NCBI GenBank assembly: GCA_028554755.1
Contig: JAPTOF010000028.1
Span: 1,780,501-1,844,500 of the forward strand
Length of the DNA: 64,000 nucleotides
Reading direction: 5' to 3'
From: Cordia subcordata
Lineage: Eukaryota; Streptophyta; Magnoliopsida; Boraginales; Cordiaceae
The translations under genes were made by a program, and so were the position numbers. Position 1 is the stretch's first letter. Each line of letters begins with the position of its first letter. Below, piece by piece: positions 23,006-35,070 of the stretch. The notes under the pieces are model-generated. The model searched no databases. It was not told where the DNA came from and saw only the letters and a list, made by a program, of their open reading frames with translations.

Positions 23006-24640
23006 GTGAAGAATCACCCAAAGGAGCAAATCATTGGTGATCAGTCAAAAGGAGAAAGAACTAGAAATACTATAAATGCCTTTTATGAACATTTTTCATT
23101 TATCTCTCACATAGAACCCAAAAATGTTAATGAAGCCTTGTTGGATGAAAATTGGATAAATGTCATGCAAGAAGAACCAAGTCAGTTTACTAGGAATAAA
23201 GTTTGGAATTTGGTTGAAAAATCTAGAGATCATCCTATTATTGGCACTAACTAGGTTTTAGAAACAAATTAGATGAAATTAGTAATATAACTAGAAATAA
23301 AGCAAGATTAGTTACACAAGGATATAATCAAGAAGAAGACATTGATTATGATGAAACTTTTGCACCCATTGCTAGATTAGACTACATCCGTATGTTACTT
23401 GCATTTTCTTATCATCTGAATTTAAAGTTATATCAAATGGATGTAAAAAGTGCATTCTTAAATGGTTTCATTGAAGAAGAAGTTTATGTTGAACAACCTC
23501 TTGGTTTTGAAGATGCATGCTTTCCTAATCATATTTATAAACTTGAGAAAGTATTATATGAGTTGAAACAAGCAGCACGAGCTTGTTGTGAAAGTTTAAG
23601 CGAACTCCTTATAGAGAACAGATTCGAGAAAGGTAAGCTTGGCTCTGCTCTATTCATTTAAAGAGAAAAAGATGATATCATACTTGTTCAAATATGTGTA
23701 GATTATATCATTTTTGGTGCTACTAATATCTCTTTATGCAAAAGCTTCTCTAAATGTACGCACAAGGAATTTGAGATGAGCATGATGGGAGAACTAACCT
23801 TCTACCTTAGATTGCAAATCAAACAAACAAAAGAAGGGATCTTCATAAATCAAGCAAAGTACACAAAGGAAAGAATAAAAAATTTTGGAATATAGAAATC
23901 AAAAGAGATTGGAACTCCTATAAGTCCCTCAATTAAGCTTGACAAAGATGATAACAGTAAGTTAGTTGATGAGAAACACTATCAAGGTATGATCTTTCCT
24001 TTTATACTTGATAGCATCTAAACCAGATATAATGTTTGCTATGTGTTTATACGTAAGATTTCAATCCAATCCTAAAGAATCCCACTAAATTGCTGTGAAA
24101 TGCATAATTAGATATCTTAAAGGAACTTGTGAACTTGGCTTATGGTTTCCTCGAGATACATCCTTTAATTTGTAGGGTTTCTCTGATGCTGATTTTGCTA
24201 GATATAAAGTTGATCGCAAAAGCACTAGTGGTACATGTCAATTTCTTGGTCACTCGTTGATTTCTTAGTCAAGTAGAAAACAAGATAGTGTTGCTTTATC
24301 CACAACTGAGGCCAAATATATAGCTACTGGTAGTTGTGTGGTATAAATTCTGTGGATGAAACAAAATTTGAGTGATTATGGTTTGAAATATGATTATGGA
24401 CCTATTTACTATGATAACACAAGTGCAATAAATCTCAATAGAAATCCTTTCTAGCACTTGAGAACAAAGCACATTAATATTAGACATTACTTGATTAGAG
24501 ATCATGTTCAAAAAGATGATTACTACTTGAATTTATTAATACTCCACATCAAGTTGTTTATATTTTCCCAAAACCTCTTCCTGAAGAACAATTTTGCAAC
24601 ATTATAAGAGAAATTGGTATGAAATATTTTGAATGATTTA
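23006..24640 (+). pseudogene. SIRE-A reverse transcriptase and RNase H remnant
   Basis: RT starts near 23120 (NEALLDENWINVMQEE), continues through QMDVKSAFLNGFIEEEVYVEQPLGFED (23392-23661) and reaches the catalytic box near 23695-23715. There YVDDIIF of SIRE-B reads CVDYIIF, so the second catalytic Asp is Tyr (GAT to TAT). The palm and connection follow with stops. RNase H (24060-24640) shows STSGTCQFLG-like and STTEAKY/IATGSCV blocks with several stops. The order RT then RNase H after integrase is that of Ty1/copia. Confidence 0.85.
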
Positions 24641-24902
24641 TGAATTTCATGATGTTTTCTGCTAATTGCATTATAAAACTTGTCATGAATGCGTTAAACT
24701 CTTGATTTCATGGTTTTGAAGTTGTTTTGGCTTGCTGAAGGCAGTTTATAGGCTTAATTCTTCATTGTTTTTCCATAAACCTTGAAAAATTTGCAATCTG
24801 ACCATGGCCGGTCGCCCTCCAAGCCCATTCCTATCGCCCGACCTAAATCTGCTAAAGTTTTCTTTGCTCTCTATCATGTGTCGGTTGCCCTAGTTGGTCG
24901 CC
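24641..24902 (+). other. SIRE-A pol/env spacer with CG-rich motifs
   Basis: No ORF. From 24803 on it carries GGCCGGTCGCCC, ATCGCCCGACC, GTGTCGGTTGCCC and TTGGTCGCC. The corresponding spacer of SIRE-B (46294-46353) has GCCGGTCGACC and ACGACCGGG. The spacer is cut off by the Copia-A LTR at 24903. Confidence 0.65.
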
Positions 24903-26414
24903 TGAAGGAACTGTGTGAAACTTTTTCACAAATTCTTCCAGGATCAGGCTCTTGAAAATTAAATTTTTTCAAGAAGAACACGAGAAATACCTGAAGTAAT
25001 GATGGTGTTCTTGATGAGTAGTCTTGTAGAAGCTTGATCTTTCTCCTCTTTGTACATAGCCAAGAAATATTGATGGAGGCTATAGTTTCTAAAGAAGGAC
25101 AAATATTTTTTTTTTTATAGAAAACTAATAACCATAATTAAAATGCGTACAATACCTCTCCTTTTATAGAGCAAAAGGAGTTGGGCCTTCACAAGTCCCA
25201 AACTCATTTCCTCCAACCTAATTGGGCCCAAACCATTTTAAACCTAATTAAGAATTAAACCATTATTTAGTTCTTAATCGATTTAGCCCAAGATCTAATT
25301 TATGCCACATTTTCTATGCTAGCAGAAAATAGTTAAAATTAAATCTATGACATTTTAATAATTAATATTAAACTCAATTAAATATACTAACATATTAGTT
25401 ATTAATTCTTTTATTTAATTCACAATTAAATAATGAAATATTTAATTCTCAATTAAATATAATAGATCAATCCATCAATAAAATTCTTGACCTTTTGCAG
25501 GACTCAGTACGTTCAAACTTAAGTCGGTAATACAAGGACAATCTCTGTACTAATTGAAGACACCGTCTAGCAACAGTTCTTGATGTCTGAATAAGCTAAA
25601 AAAATTGCAAGGCAATTATCAATGAACTTGGGCACTATAAAAGATCCCTTATGACCCTCGATGTTCTGAAACAGCCCCAGGAGCATGGTTAACTGTCAAA
25701 CCCCTAATTAGTTATTCCATATTAATTCATAATCTTGTCATGACTCATCACGACCCATCTCCGTGAAACGTCACGCAGAGATCTTTAGCCAAAGACTTAA
25801 CAAGTTAGGACTAGGTGGACCATCATTCTCCCAGCACCCAAAGTGGGTCAATCCCATCTTATCCTACATATTGGCTTTACAACACTTGCTCGCACCTAGT
25901 AACCCTTCGTCACCAAATTGGAAATTTGGGTAGTTCGGAACCAAAGGACGAGAAGTAATTTGTAAGCCTCTATGGTAGTCTCAGGTCGAAGGGAATACTA
26001 CAACTAGGTGCACCACAAACAATCCTTTGACAATAGGGTTAGTACCATAGGATACTTGTAAGCGAGTAATGTTCTATAAGCGTATCTCTACACCCTACCT
26101 GTGTGTCACACCGGTATCCCAACAACCATTAGTCATGAGGACAACTAACCCATGTGACAAACAATAACCTCTACTCGAAGGAATTAACGTCCTAGTACCA
26201 ATTCCATTATTTGGTTACGAACAAATTTTAAGAACAATCAAAACCTATTCTCATTCACATGATCCTGCATAGTTGTTCTAAGGAACTACATCATGATCAA
26301 AATAAGAGAAGATGGTGTGATATGATGTAATGGCCAAATATTATTAAGATAACTCGTATGTAAACAATTCTAGAAATACAATAGATGACTGACTTTAGGA
26401 TAATATTCCTAACA
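24903..26414 (-). repeat. Copia-A 3' LTR
   Basis: 1,512 bp, TGAAGGAAC...CCTAACA on the plus strand, matching 56149-57615 with many scattered differences. On the minus strand the tract before it (26415-26435, GTCCATGTGGGAGAT) is the polypurine tract. Confidence 0.85.
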
Positions 26415-26432
26415 ATCTCCCACATGGACTAA

Positions 26433-26960
26433 AGCCAATTGGATCTATATCCTATACCTATCTTCTCTTGATGTGACTCGAACTCCTTGATCCTAAGGGC
26501 CTTAGTAAATGGGCCAGCTAAATTCTCTTTATTGTCGATCTCCTGCAGAATGACATCATCTCTAGCTAAAATTTCTCAGATTAGGTGGTAACGTCTCAGC
26601 ACATGTTTGGCTTTCTGGTGGGATCTAGTTTCCTTTACTTGAGCAATAGCACCAATACTATCACTGAAGATTGTGATTGGACCAGCTAATTCAGGAACAA
26701 CCCCAAGTTTAGTGATGAATTTCTTGAGCCAAATGACTTCCTTCGCTGCATCAGACGCTGCTATGTATTCCGCCTCACAGACAGAATCAGCCACCGTCTA
26801 TTGCTTTGAACTCTTCCAGCAAATGGCTCCACCATTTAAAGTAAACACAAACCTGGACATGCTTTTACTGTCATCCCTGTCTGACTAGAAACTAGAATCA
26901 GTATTACCTACCAGTTGCATGTCAAAACCCTTACAAACGAGGCATAGGTCTTTAGTATTT
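26433..26960 (-). pseudogene. Copia-A RNase H remnant
   Basis: RNase H removes RNA from the RNA:DNA hybrid during reverse transcription. A 72-residue open stretch at 26576-26794 keeps the SVCEAEYIAASDAAKEVIWLKK block, including the Glu before Tyr that is catalytic in this family. It also keeps PITIFSDSIGAIAQVK with the next catalytic Asp, and the SHQKAKHV motif. The upstream part is in other frames with stops. Confidence 0.8.
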
Positions 26961-27011
26961 CTTAAATACTTAAGGATGGTCTTTGCCACTTACCAATGTC
27001 TCTCACAGGGA

Positions 27012-27609
27012 TCAAGTCATAGCGTACTTGATAGATCCTATTGCTGAAGCATAAGGGACTTTACTTATACGCTCTCTTTCCTGAGGAGCTGAGAGACAAT
27101 CTCTCTTTGAGAGAGAAATTCCATGGCCTATTAAGAGATAGCCCTTCTTGAAATTTTCCATGTTGAACCTTTTTAGCGTGGTGTCTATGTGCGTGGATTG
27201 GGACAATCCTAACAACCTCTTGGATCTATCTCTATAGATCTTGATCCCGAGGATATAGGAAGCCTCTTTTAGGTCCTTCATGGAGAATTAGGACGAAAGC
27301 TACAACTTCACATGCTATAATGCTGGGATATCATTTCCTATAAGGAGAATGTCATCCACAAACCATACTAAGAATGCGATCACATGTCCGTTAGCCCATT
27401 TATAAATGCAAGGCTCTTATTCATTTTTAACGAAGCCATATGTTTTGACAACCTTGTCAAAACGTATGTTCTAACTCTGAGAGGCTTGCTTGAGTCCATA
27501 AATGGACTTTTGAAGCTTACACACTTTAGACTCATCTGTAGATGTGAACCCTTTAGGTTGTGTCATGTACACTTCCTCTTCTAACTCATCATTAAGGAAA
27601 GCTGTTTTG
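27012..27609 (-). pseudogene. Copia-A reverse transcriptase, C-terminal half
   Basis: The half of RT downstream of the Gyp-B insertion. It starts exactly at the insertion with [22 protein letters not shown] and continues [16 protein letters not shown]. The catalytic box FVDDILL lies at about 27343-27366 (minus strand), so both Asp are kept. At 27012-27281 follow KEASYILGIKIYRDRSKRLLGLSQSTHID and SKVPYASAIGSIKYAM. Stops lie between these blocks. Its N-terminal half is at 38607-38990, 11 kb away. Confidence 0.85.
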
Positions 27610-27614
27610 ACATC

Positions 27615-28557
27615 TGATGTCTTCTTACGAGTGCAAGTTTTAAAAGACCCGCAAGCGTACGGATCGTGCAACACAGTGTTTATGAGTGCGGGTGTCGAAC
27701 CACAGGGAGGCGTGAATATCGTGATTGTATCCTATGCTTGGTGTCCTAAAAGAGCTAAAAAGAAAGATCTAAACTAAGTGTACTTTTTCTTGTGAAGGTT
27801 TGGATTGTCGGGAGCTCTAAGTAAATGAAAAAAAACTAAACTATGAATAAAAACAAAAAGGGACGCAGGTTGATTAAGAAGAAACTAACAATTGGAAAGG
27901 GATTAGGGTGACTTGGACTTATGAATGGGTAGCCCCATACTCAAATGCTATGGGATTAAGGGATGATGGCTAACTATCAAAAGTGCTCTTAACTAGGTTG
28001 TTAGTTAGTGTCCTGATTTCCCCCTAGGACTCGGTGCGGGTCCGTCCCTAGGCGACGTCTCCTAGAGCTACGGCGTGGTCCTTATGACCTAGGGCCTCAA
28101 GAGGGACTAACTAACTTCCTAGGTGGCTTAGAATGAACCTACCCTAGTACCTAAATCGTTGACTGGGTTTAAAGCCAAGACCTAGTGTTGCTAAGGTCGA
28201 CTAAATCTATCTTGAAACCTATTGGCTGGATTTAAAGCCAAAGGAAACTCGACCTAGATTAGCCCTAAATTATACTCCGTCATTCTAAGATCACTACAGC
28301 AGGATTTGACTAACATTCATACACATGTGATATTGAAATTATGCTTGTTACTAGGCATGCAAATACGCATATAGACATGAATAAAAGCACTACCCACTTC
28401 ATAACATCCATGTATAAACACATAGACATGAGTATAGCATGGATTAGATGTGTTTAGTAACAAACATAATTCAATTAATATATGTGTACTCATTTAGGTA
28501 TTTTATCAAACACATAGACATGAATGAAAGAACACCCAATTAAACAAAACAAATCAA

Positions 28558-28607
<50 letters not shown>

Positions 28608-29440
28608 GCCATCATATCCCATATCATAAGAGTATAAAATTAACCCATTACATAAGTTTAATCACCCTATACAAGCCTACTCAGACATAATAGAAAATAG
28701 AATGAAAGAGATATAATGAAACTCCCCTTTCATCCTAGCGATTTTAGAACACAACTTGTAAACAATCTCGATTCCAAAGCGTTTGAATCCTCCAACGAAG
28801 CTTGGTTCTTCGTGAAAAGTATGTGAAAAGGGTGTGTGAGGCGGCTAGGGAATAGGGTTAAGTGTGTGTGAGAATAGGTGTGAAGTGTGCGTAAACACTC
28901 CTCTCCTTTTCTGCTCCGCATCGGGCTTTATTTATAGATTCGCGAATAGCCGGTCGACCGTCTAGGTCGACCGGCCTCTGGAGTACTCGACCGGCTTTCT
29001 TCAAGGGCTCTCTGGAGTGGCCAGTCGACCGAGCCGGTCGATCGGCTCTTGAAGGGGGGTCGTCCGGCTTTTCGACGAAGCTCTCTGGAGTGGCCGGTCG
29101 ACCTAGTCGGTCGACCGGCTATTCTTCCTTAGCATCCGGCTGACTTCCTTCGTCCAATTTTTTCGTCATTTCGGCCTTTAGTCTTCTCCCTTAGACCCGT
29201 GCATGTCCTATCTTCATCACCCTTTCATTGTTCAATCTTTATCTTAACCCAAAATCACCTGAATCATTGAAAATAAGCTATTAGTGTAGCATTTTACCTC
29301 TTAAACTCAATATGCACATTTATTCACACTTAAGCCTATTCCTATTAAAAGTACTACACTAATGCATCATTATAAGCATTCAACGCCTCTAAAGTATAAG
29401 TAAATGGCGATGCAAACACACACCAAATCACAACTTATCA
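27615..29440 (-). repeat. Gyp-B 3' LTR
   Basis: 1,826 bp. Contains (AT)22 at 28561-28604, TATA box (minus TATAAATA) at 28929-28936 and the palindrome cluster at 28945-29130. Compared with the 5' LTR it is longer by 3 AT units, 13 bp within the palindrome cluster and one C. Confidence 0.95.
28561..28604. repeat. (AT)22 microsatellite in the Gyp-B 3' LTR
   Basis: Perfect dinucleotide run of 44 bases. The 5' LTR has (AT)19 at 37741-37778. The two were identical at insertion, so slippage has occurred since. Gyp-A and Gyp-C show only short TATATA remnants at this place. Confidence 0.95.
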
Positions 29441-30809
29441 ACACCCCCAAACCTTCTCCTTGCTTGTCCTCCAGCAAGCCTAATCTTAAATTTTATTTCT
29501 AAAGCTGATACAATGGATTGCCTGAAGGACTGACTCACTATCAGCATTAGTTTAAGAAACATGAAAGGGCAATCCTATTGTGAAGAGATCCCTAAGCCTC
29601 TTTGAATCTTCCCTCTACTCATAAGGGGTCTCGTTCCTCATGGGAATTTCCCAAGTAGCCAATCCACCACAAGCCTAGGATTCTAACTCACGCACTCGGC
29701 CGTTGATATTTCGTGCTCCTCACTAACATGGTCTCCGACATGCACCAAGCCTCAAGGATAACAAGAGAGAATATACAAACACAATGGCTTAAAAGCCTTA
29801 TTGACGTGTCTACAAAGATGATAACTTGTGCTAATTTGACATTGTGTCACTTATGCACTTTTTCCCTAACTTTTAGGTGCCTTTGGCTTTTCTACATTCA
29901 TATTTTTTTTTGCACCTTTTTGCCACTCTTTTTTTTTTTTTATTATGCTTTGTATTGTATTCTCAAAACGAAAGAAAAAAGAAAGGCTTAGGCATATCAA
30001 CAAGAACCAATCAAAGACGGGGCACTCACATCAATAACCTTTTTTTAAAACTCTTTCCTACCAAGCTATGGGGTGGCTACAAGAGTCATTCTTTTAAGGT
30101 TCTCACTCCCTACAATTTTGAAGGGCATCCCCTCCAAGACTTAGATTTCAAACCACTTTATTCATTCCCCCACAATGCTTCTCATCTTCATAAATCAATA
30201 GAGTCAATCACAAAAGCCAACACAATGATCAACAAAGAAATAAATGACTCTATATGCATCAAAATTTTTCAATTTTCACCATTTTTATGCATGATGCAAT
30301 CTACCCTAAGCAAGGTATAACAAGAAAACCAAACTCCCGCACCCCCAAACCTAAACTTTGCTTTTCCTCAAGCAAATAGAACGAAGCACAACAAAAACAA
30401 GCAAGTTATCATTACAAAACAAGTAAGGGTGGTGGGGATAGGGTGCAAACAGGGGAACAAGTGGAGAAAGGAAAGATACAACCTTGCGTTTTCTTCAAAG
30501 CTTTCCATGCCAACGTCATCTCACCATACTGCTAACTTGTGACACATAATTCATAAACACTCACAAAGAAAACAAGATTAGCAGCATTGCCTATGCATAC
30601 TCGCATTGGCATGTGCAATAAGAAGCAGTGGTGCATCTTATGGGACAAAGGATTGGGATTCAACACTTTAAATTGGGTGCAAGAAAGATAAAAGAAAGAA
30701 AATAAAAAGAAACAAAAGTCAAACAAATGCAAGACTATAAAATTGAACCTAGGTTGCCTCCTAGTAGCGCTAACCACCAAGCCGTCAGCCAGCAAATACT
30801 AGCTCATCT
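29441..30809 (-). other. Gyp-B 3' non-coding region
   Basis: No env-like ORF found. Polypurine tract next to the LTR (plus strand ACACCCCCAAACC at 29440-29453) with hairpin GCTTGTCCTCCAGC at 29462-29475. A second C-rich tract at about 30338-30352 has hairpin GCTTTTCCTCAAGC at 30360-30373. T- and A-rich tracts lie in between. Confidence 0.7.
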
Positions 30810-31990
30810 TCAACTTCCATCTGCGGGATCCTGAAGCTCTAAAACCTCCACACGAGCCATGCTCGGATCATAAGCGTGCTTCAGGTGTTGCCCATTTACC
30901 GTCAACTCTCGGCCATCCTTTAAGTCTTTGATCTTGACTGCTCCAGAAGGATAGGCAATCATCACCTCATATGGACCATCCCATCTCGTCTTAAGCTTAC
31001 CTGCAAAAAGCTTCAGTCGTGAGTTAAACAACCAAACTTTATCAAGAGGAGAGAATGATTTCTTAATAACGTGTTTATCATGGATTCTCTTCATCCTATC
31101 CTTATAAAGTTTAGCGTTCTCATATGCTTCGAATCTAAGTTCTTCCAGTTCTGCTAGGTCTAGCCTCCTTTTCTCACCCGCTCTTGCCAAGTCAAACTTT
31201 AGGGCTTTGATTGCCCAATACGCTCTATGTTCAAGTTCAACCGGCAAGTGACAAGCTTTACCAAATACCAATCTATACGGAGACATACCAATAGGAGTCT
31301 TAAAGGCGGTACGGTAGGCCCACAAAGCATCATTTAATCTAATAGACCAATCTTTTCTATCAGGCTTAACCGTTTTCTCTAGAATGTGTTTGATCTCTCT
31401 ATTAGACACCTCTACTTGTCCACTAGTCTGCGGGTGATAAGGAGTGGCTACTTTATGGGTGACTGAATATTTCCTCAACAAGGCCTCTAAAGTCCTATGG
31501 CGAAAATGCAAACCCCCATCACTAATTAAGACCCTAGGGACTCCAAATCTAGAGAAAATGTTCTCTTTAATAAACTTAACCACTACCCTATGGTCATTAG
31601 TGAGTGTAGGAATAGCCTCAACCCATTTGGATACATAATCAACGGCCACTAAAATGTATTGACACCCAAAGGAAGGTGGAAATGGACCCATGAAGTCTAT
31701 ACCCCAAACATCGAACAACTCACAAGGAAGAATAGGGGATAAAGGCATCATGTTTCTCCTAGAGATGGACCCAGATTGTTGACATCTAAAACACTTTTTG
31801 CAATATTCCTGGGCATCCCTAAAGAGAGTAGGCCAAAAATAATCCACTTTGCAAGACCTTCGCAGCAGTCTTCTTCCCACTAAAATGACCCCCACACCCC
31901 TCATCATGACACATGCTTAACACGCTCTCAAACTCCTCCTCAGGCACACACCGGCGAATCATTTGATCCGCACACACTTTAAAAAGATAG
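30810..31990 (-). CDS. Gyp-B integrase (best preserved coding segment)
   Basis: Integrase joins retrotransposon cDNA to host DNA. The 365-residue open stretch (30810-31907) begins inside the N-terminal zinc domain. The zinc Cys pair is at 36/39 (YCKKCFRC). The catalytic core has Asp71 (WGIDFMGPF), Asp130 (LISDGGLHF) and Glu166 (SGQVEVSN), a DD35E triad with normal spacing. The C-terminal region ([25 protein letters not shown], about 315-340) follows; no chromodomain is visible. The stop is after DPADGS. The residues before the first Met, with [10 protein letters not shown], are in another frame near 31905-31990, so one frameshift breaks the polyprotein just upstream. It would normally be released from Gag-Pol. 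Confidence 0.9.
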
Positions 31991-31998
31991 GGGTCCTC

Positions 31999-32772
31999 CT
32001 AAAAGAAATGCCTAACTTGTGCTAGGAACCTATCTTTTTCTCTTTTCTCCCAATGAGATGGAAAACGCCCTGTGGCAAGATAATTAACTATATGAGCGAA
32101 CCAAGGTGTGTGATGAGAAATAGCAAATAATTGCTCATCAGGGAATGAATCATGAAAAGGAGATGGATCACTAGAAGACTCGCTAACAAGACGGGAAAGA
32201 TGATCCGCAACTAAATTCTCTCTACCCTTCTTATCTTGAATTTCTAAGTCAAACTCTTGAAGGAGGAGCATCCACCTAATCAAGCGGGGCTCAGATTCTT
32301 TCTTAGACAACAAATACTTCAATGCCGCATGATCGGTGTAGACAATTACTCTGGATCCTAGGATGTATGACCTAAACTTGTTGAGAAAGAAGACTATCGC
32401 TAGAAGCTCTTTTTCTGTAGTAGTGTAATTCTTTTGTGCTTCATCAAAAGTCTTGCTAGCATAGTATACAACATGGGGCAACTTATCCTTCCTTTGACCT
32501 AAAACAGCTCCTATTGCATAATCGGATGCATCACACATAACCTCAAATGGGAGGCTGTAGTCAGGTGGTTGGATAATCGGGGATGTTGATAATAAGGATT
32601 TAAGCCTATTGAAAGCTCTAACACATTCATCGTCAAAGTCAAAAGGAACATCTTGTGCTAGGAGCCTAGACAAAGGACGTGCAACGTGACTAAAATCCTT
32701 AATGAATCTACGGTAGAATCCTGCATGTCCTAGAAAAGATCTAACATCCTTGACACACTTAGGGACAAGCAA
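31999..32772 (-). CDS. Gyp-B RT connection and RNase H segment
   Basis: A 257-residue open stretch. It starts in the RT thumb/connection ([24 protein letters not shown]) and holds RNase [19 protein letters not shown] with the first catalytic Asp, [15 protein letters not shown] with the Glu, [11 protein letters not shown] with the next Asp and [11 protein letters not shown] with the last Asp. All four acidic positions look intact. It ends at a stop after VRHFF, before the integrase zinc region. A frameshift between 32772 and 32815 separates it from the RT palm. It is part of one ancestral polyprotein rather than a separate gene. Confidence 0.9.
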   Translation of the reverse strand: MLVPKCVKDVRSFLGHAGFYRRFIKDFSHVARPLSRLLAQDVPFDFDDECVRAFNRLKSLLSTSPIIQPPDYSLPFEVMCDASDYAIGAVLGQRKDKLPHVVYYASKTFDEAQKNYTTTEKELLAIVFFLNKFRSYILGSRVIVYTDHAALKYLLSKKESEPRLIRWMLLLQEFDLEIQDKKGRENLVADHLSRLVSESSSDPSPFHDSFPDEQLFAISHHTPWFAHIVNYLATGRFPSHWEKREKDRFLAQVRHFF

Positions 32773-32814
32773 CTTCTCAATTAATTCAACCTTAGCTGGT
32801 CGACTTGAATTCCA

Positions 32815-33400
32815 TTAGATGAGACAACATGACCCAAAGACTATCCCTCGTTGCACCATGAAGTGGGATTTCTCCCAACTTAATACTAAATTCTTCTCCA
32901 CACATCGGTCTAAGACTAAAGAGAGATGATTCAAGCACTCATCAAAGCTATCTCCAAAGACTGAGGAATCATCCATAAAAATCTCTAGGTGTCTCTCAAT
33001 CATATCACTAAAAATGGCCATCATGCATCTCTGAAAAGTCGCTGGGGCATTACAAAGACCGAAGGGCATTCTCCTATAAGTAAAAGTGCCATAGGGACAA
33101 GTAAAGGTGGTCTTTTCCTGGTCCTCGGGAAACACAGGGATCTGGTTATATCCCAAATAGCCATCTAGAAAACAATAGTAGCTGTGCCCAGCTACTCTAT
33201 CTAAAATCTGGTCTAGAAAAGGCAATGGGAAATGATCCTTCCTAGTTTTGAAGTTGAGCTTCCTATAATCAATACAGACCCTCCATCCCGTAGGAGTACG
33301 TGTAGGATAAGCTCTCTCTCTCATTCTCATCAATGTGATCCCGGACTTCTTAGGGACAACTTGGACTGGCTAACCCACTCACTATCGTGAGATCGGATAA
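32815..33400 (-). CDS. Gyp-B reverse transcriptase palm and fingers segment
   Basis: Open stretch 32815-33333 (172 residues): GWRVCIDYRKLN (fingers), FLDGYLGYNQIPVFPEDQEKTTF with the first catalytic Asp, YRRMPFGLCNAPATFQRCM and the catalytic FMDD at residues 119-122. The RT core is therefore intact. A single-base frameshift near 33340-33375 separates it from the protease-linker frame, and another after VFGSCC from the RNase H frame. The wording matches Athila-type RT. Confidence 0.9.
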
Positions 33401-35067
33401 ATAATGCTCGCATCCAAAAGCTTAATGATCTCCTTCTTAACTACTTCGCTCATGTGTGGGTTTAGCCTCCTTTGCATCTCCCTAGAAGAAATGGCTCCAT
33501 CTTCAAGGTGAATACGATGCATACAAATAGAGGGGTCTATACCTCGTAAATCATCAATCTTCCACCCTATTGCCTTCCTATGTTTCCTAAGGACCTCTAA
33601 GAGACGCTTCTCATTCTTACTAGAAAGATCGGAAGCTATGATAACCGGAAGAGTCTCACTAGAGCCTAGGAATGCATACTTCAGATGATCCGGAAGGGGT
33701 TTGAGCTCTAAAGATAGGCTGGGCTCAACCAAGGGGGACTTAACCTCAGCATCATCAATGCGTTCATCACTAGAAATAGGAGTAGAAGAATTAACCTTGA
33801 GTGACTTATTAATCAAACAGCTCTCAATTAAGGAAGTAGAAGCTATACATTTCTTCTCTAAGGTCTCCAAATCAAAATTTGACATCACTTCTTCAAATTT
33901 CCTCAAATCATCTCCATCAGTCATAGTCATTTCTATAAAATCCTCAATGCAAGAATCAATCACATCTACTTTAAAGCACTCTTCTCCATCCTCCTCTCCT
34001 ATACTAGCTCTATTCACCGCCTCTGCAACCTTCATAGTGGATTTCAAATTCCCAAATTTCATCTCTAATATCCCCGACCTATAATGGATAATGGCATCTG
34101 CGGTGGCAAGGAAGGGGCGACCTAGAAGAATGGGTGTAGAATGTCTAGAGTTGTGTCCCGAATCCATATCTAACACTATAAAGTCAACAGGGTACACGAA
34201 CTCACCTACCTGAACCATAACGTCCTCTATCACCCCCTTAGGTCTACGCTCAGATCTATCACTAGTCAAGAGTAACATACATGGGAGACAACTCACCTAG
34301 GCCTAATCTGATAGACGAATAGGAATAAGATTCACACTAGATCCTAAATCTAACAAGGCATGATCAATTTGTGTCTCACGGATCCTACAAGGAATGGTGA
34401 AAGCTCCGGGGTCACTCCTCTTGGGCGGAAGGCCCGAAGTACAAATACTACTCACCTTCTCCGTAAGCCTCACCTTCTTAGGAATGGTCGATGATCTACA
34501 TTTCCTTGTACAAAGATCCTTAAAGAACTTAGAGTAAGATGGGATGGAAATGATCGCATCTATCAAAGGAAGATTGACCTTAAGATCTTTGAGATGCTCT
34601 AAAATCTTGAAGAACCTAGAATCCTCACTAGATGTAGGTTTCTCTAAAGCGGATGGAAAAGGAACTCTAGGCTCTATATCTCTAGATGCATAGGAGTTAT
34701 CCATAGGTTCTTTTCCCTCTCTATGTGGTCGGGAAGTACTAATCTCTCCCTGATCTCTAACGGTCTCATTTCTCTCAACAAGACTCTCTCTAGAATTTCC
34801 CCCAACAAGGTTACCATATTGTGCTCTAGACTCGAAAGGACCACTAGGTGCAGACACTGCAGAGTCAATTCCTACCCTATTATCCACTACCCGACCGCTC
34901 CTAAGAGTGGTGACAGCTTTAGCTTGAGCCTGAGAAGGGTAAGTGGTGTCAGTGGAGGAACAAGATTGGACTCTAGGGTTTACTTCCGGCTGAGAAGGCA
35001 ATTTCCCGTGGTCTCTAGTGCTCAATTGACTAGTAATCTGTCCTAACTGTGCCTCAAACCTGGCCAT
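33382..35067 (-). pseudogene. Gyp-B protease region, two frames
   Basis: Protease cuts the Gag-Pol polyprotein. In 34303-35067 (254 residues) the linker QLGQITSQLSTRDHGKLPSQPEVNPR is followed by FFKILEHLKDLKVNLPLIDAI and the protease start ALLDLGSSVNLIP. There DLG stands for the usual DTG/DSG, as in many Athila elements. After a stop (LSD) and frame change the rest continues in 33382-34296 with FVYPVDFIVLDMD and ILLGRPFLATADAII. A Glu/Asp/Ser-rich linker to RT follows. The break lies between 34296 and 34303, so the protease domain itself is split. Confidence 0.8.
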
Positions 35068-35070
35068 TTG

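Noticed and set aside
28561..28604. AT repeat as an origin or regulatory site
   Set aside because: A plain microsatellite inside an LTR, different in length between the two LTRs of the same element.
29713..30320. Plus-strand frames of 92 and 147 codons in Gyp-B
   Set aside because: Antisense to the element, rich in Phe from T-runs, and located in the 3' non-coding region; chance frames.
33701..34084. 127-codon plus-strand frame
   Set aside because: Antisense to the Gyp-B protease/linker region and Ser-rich because of it.
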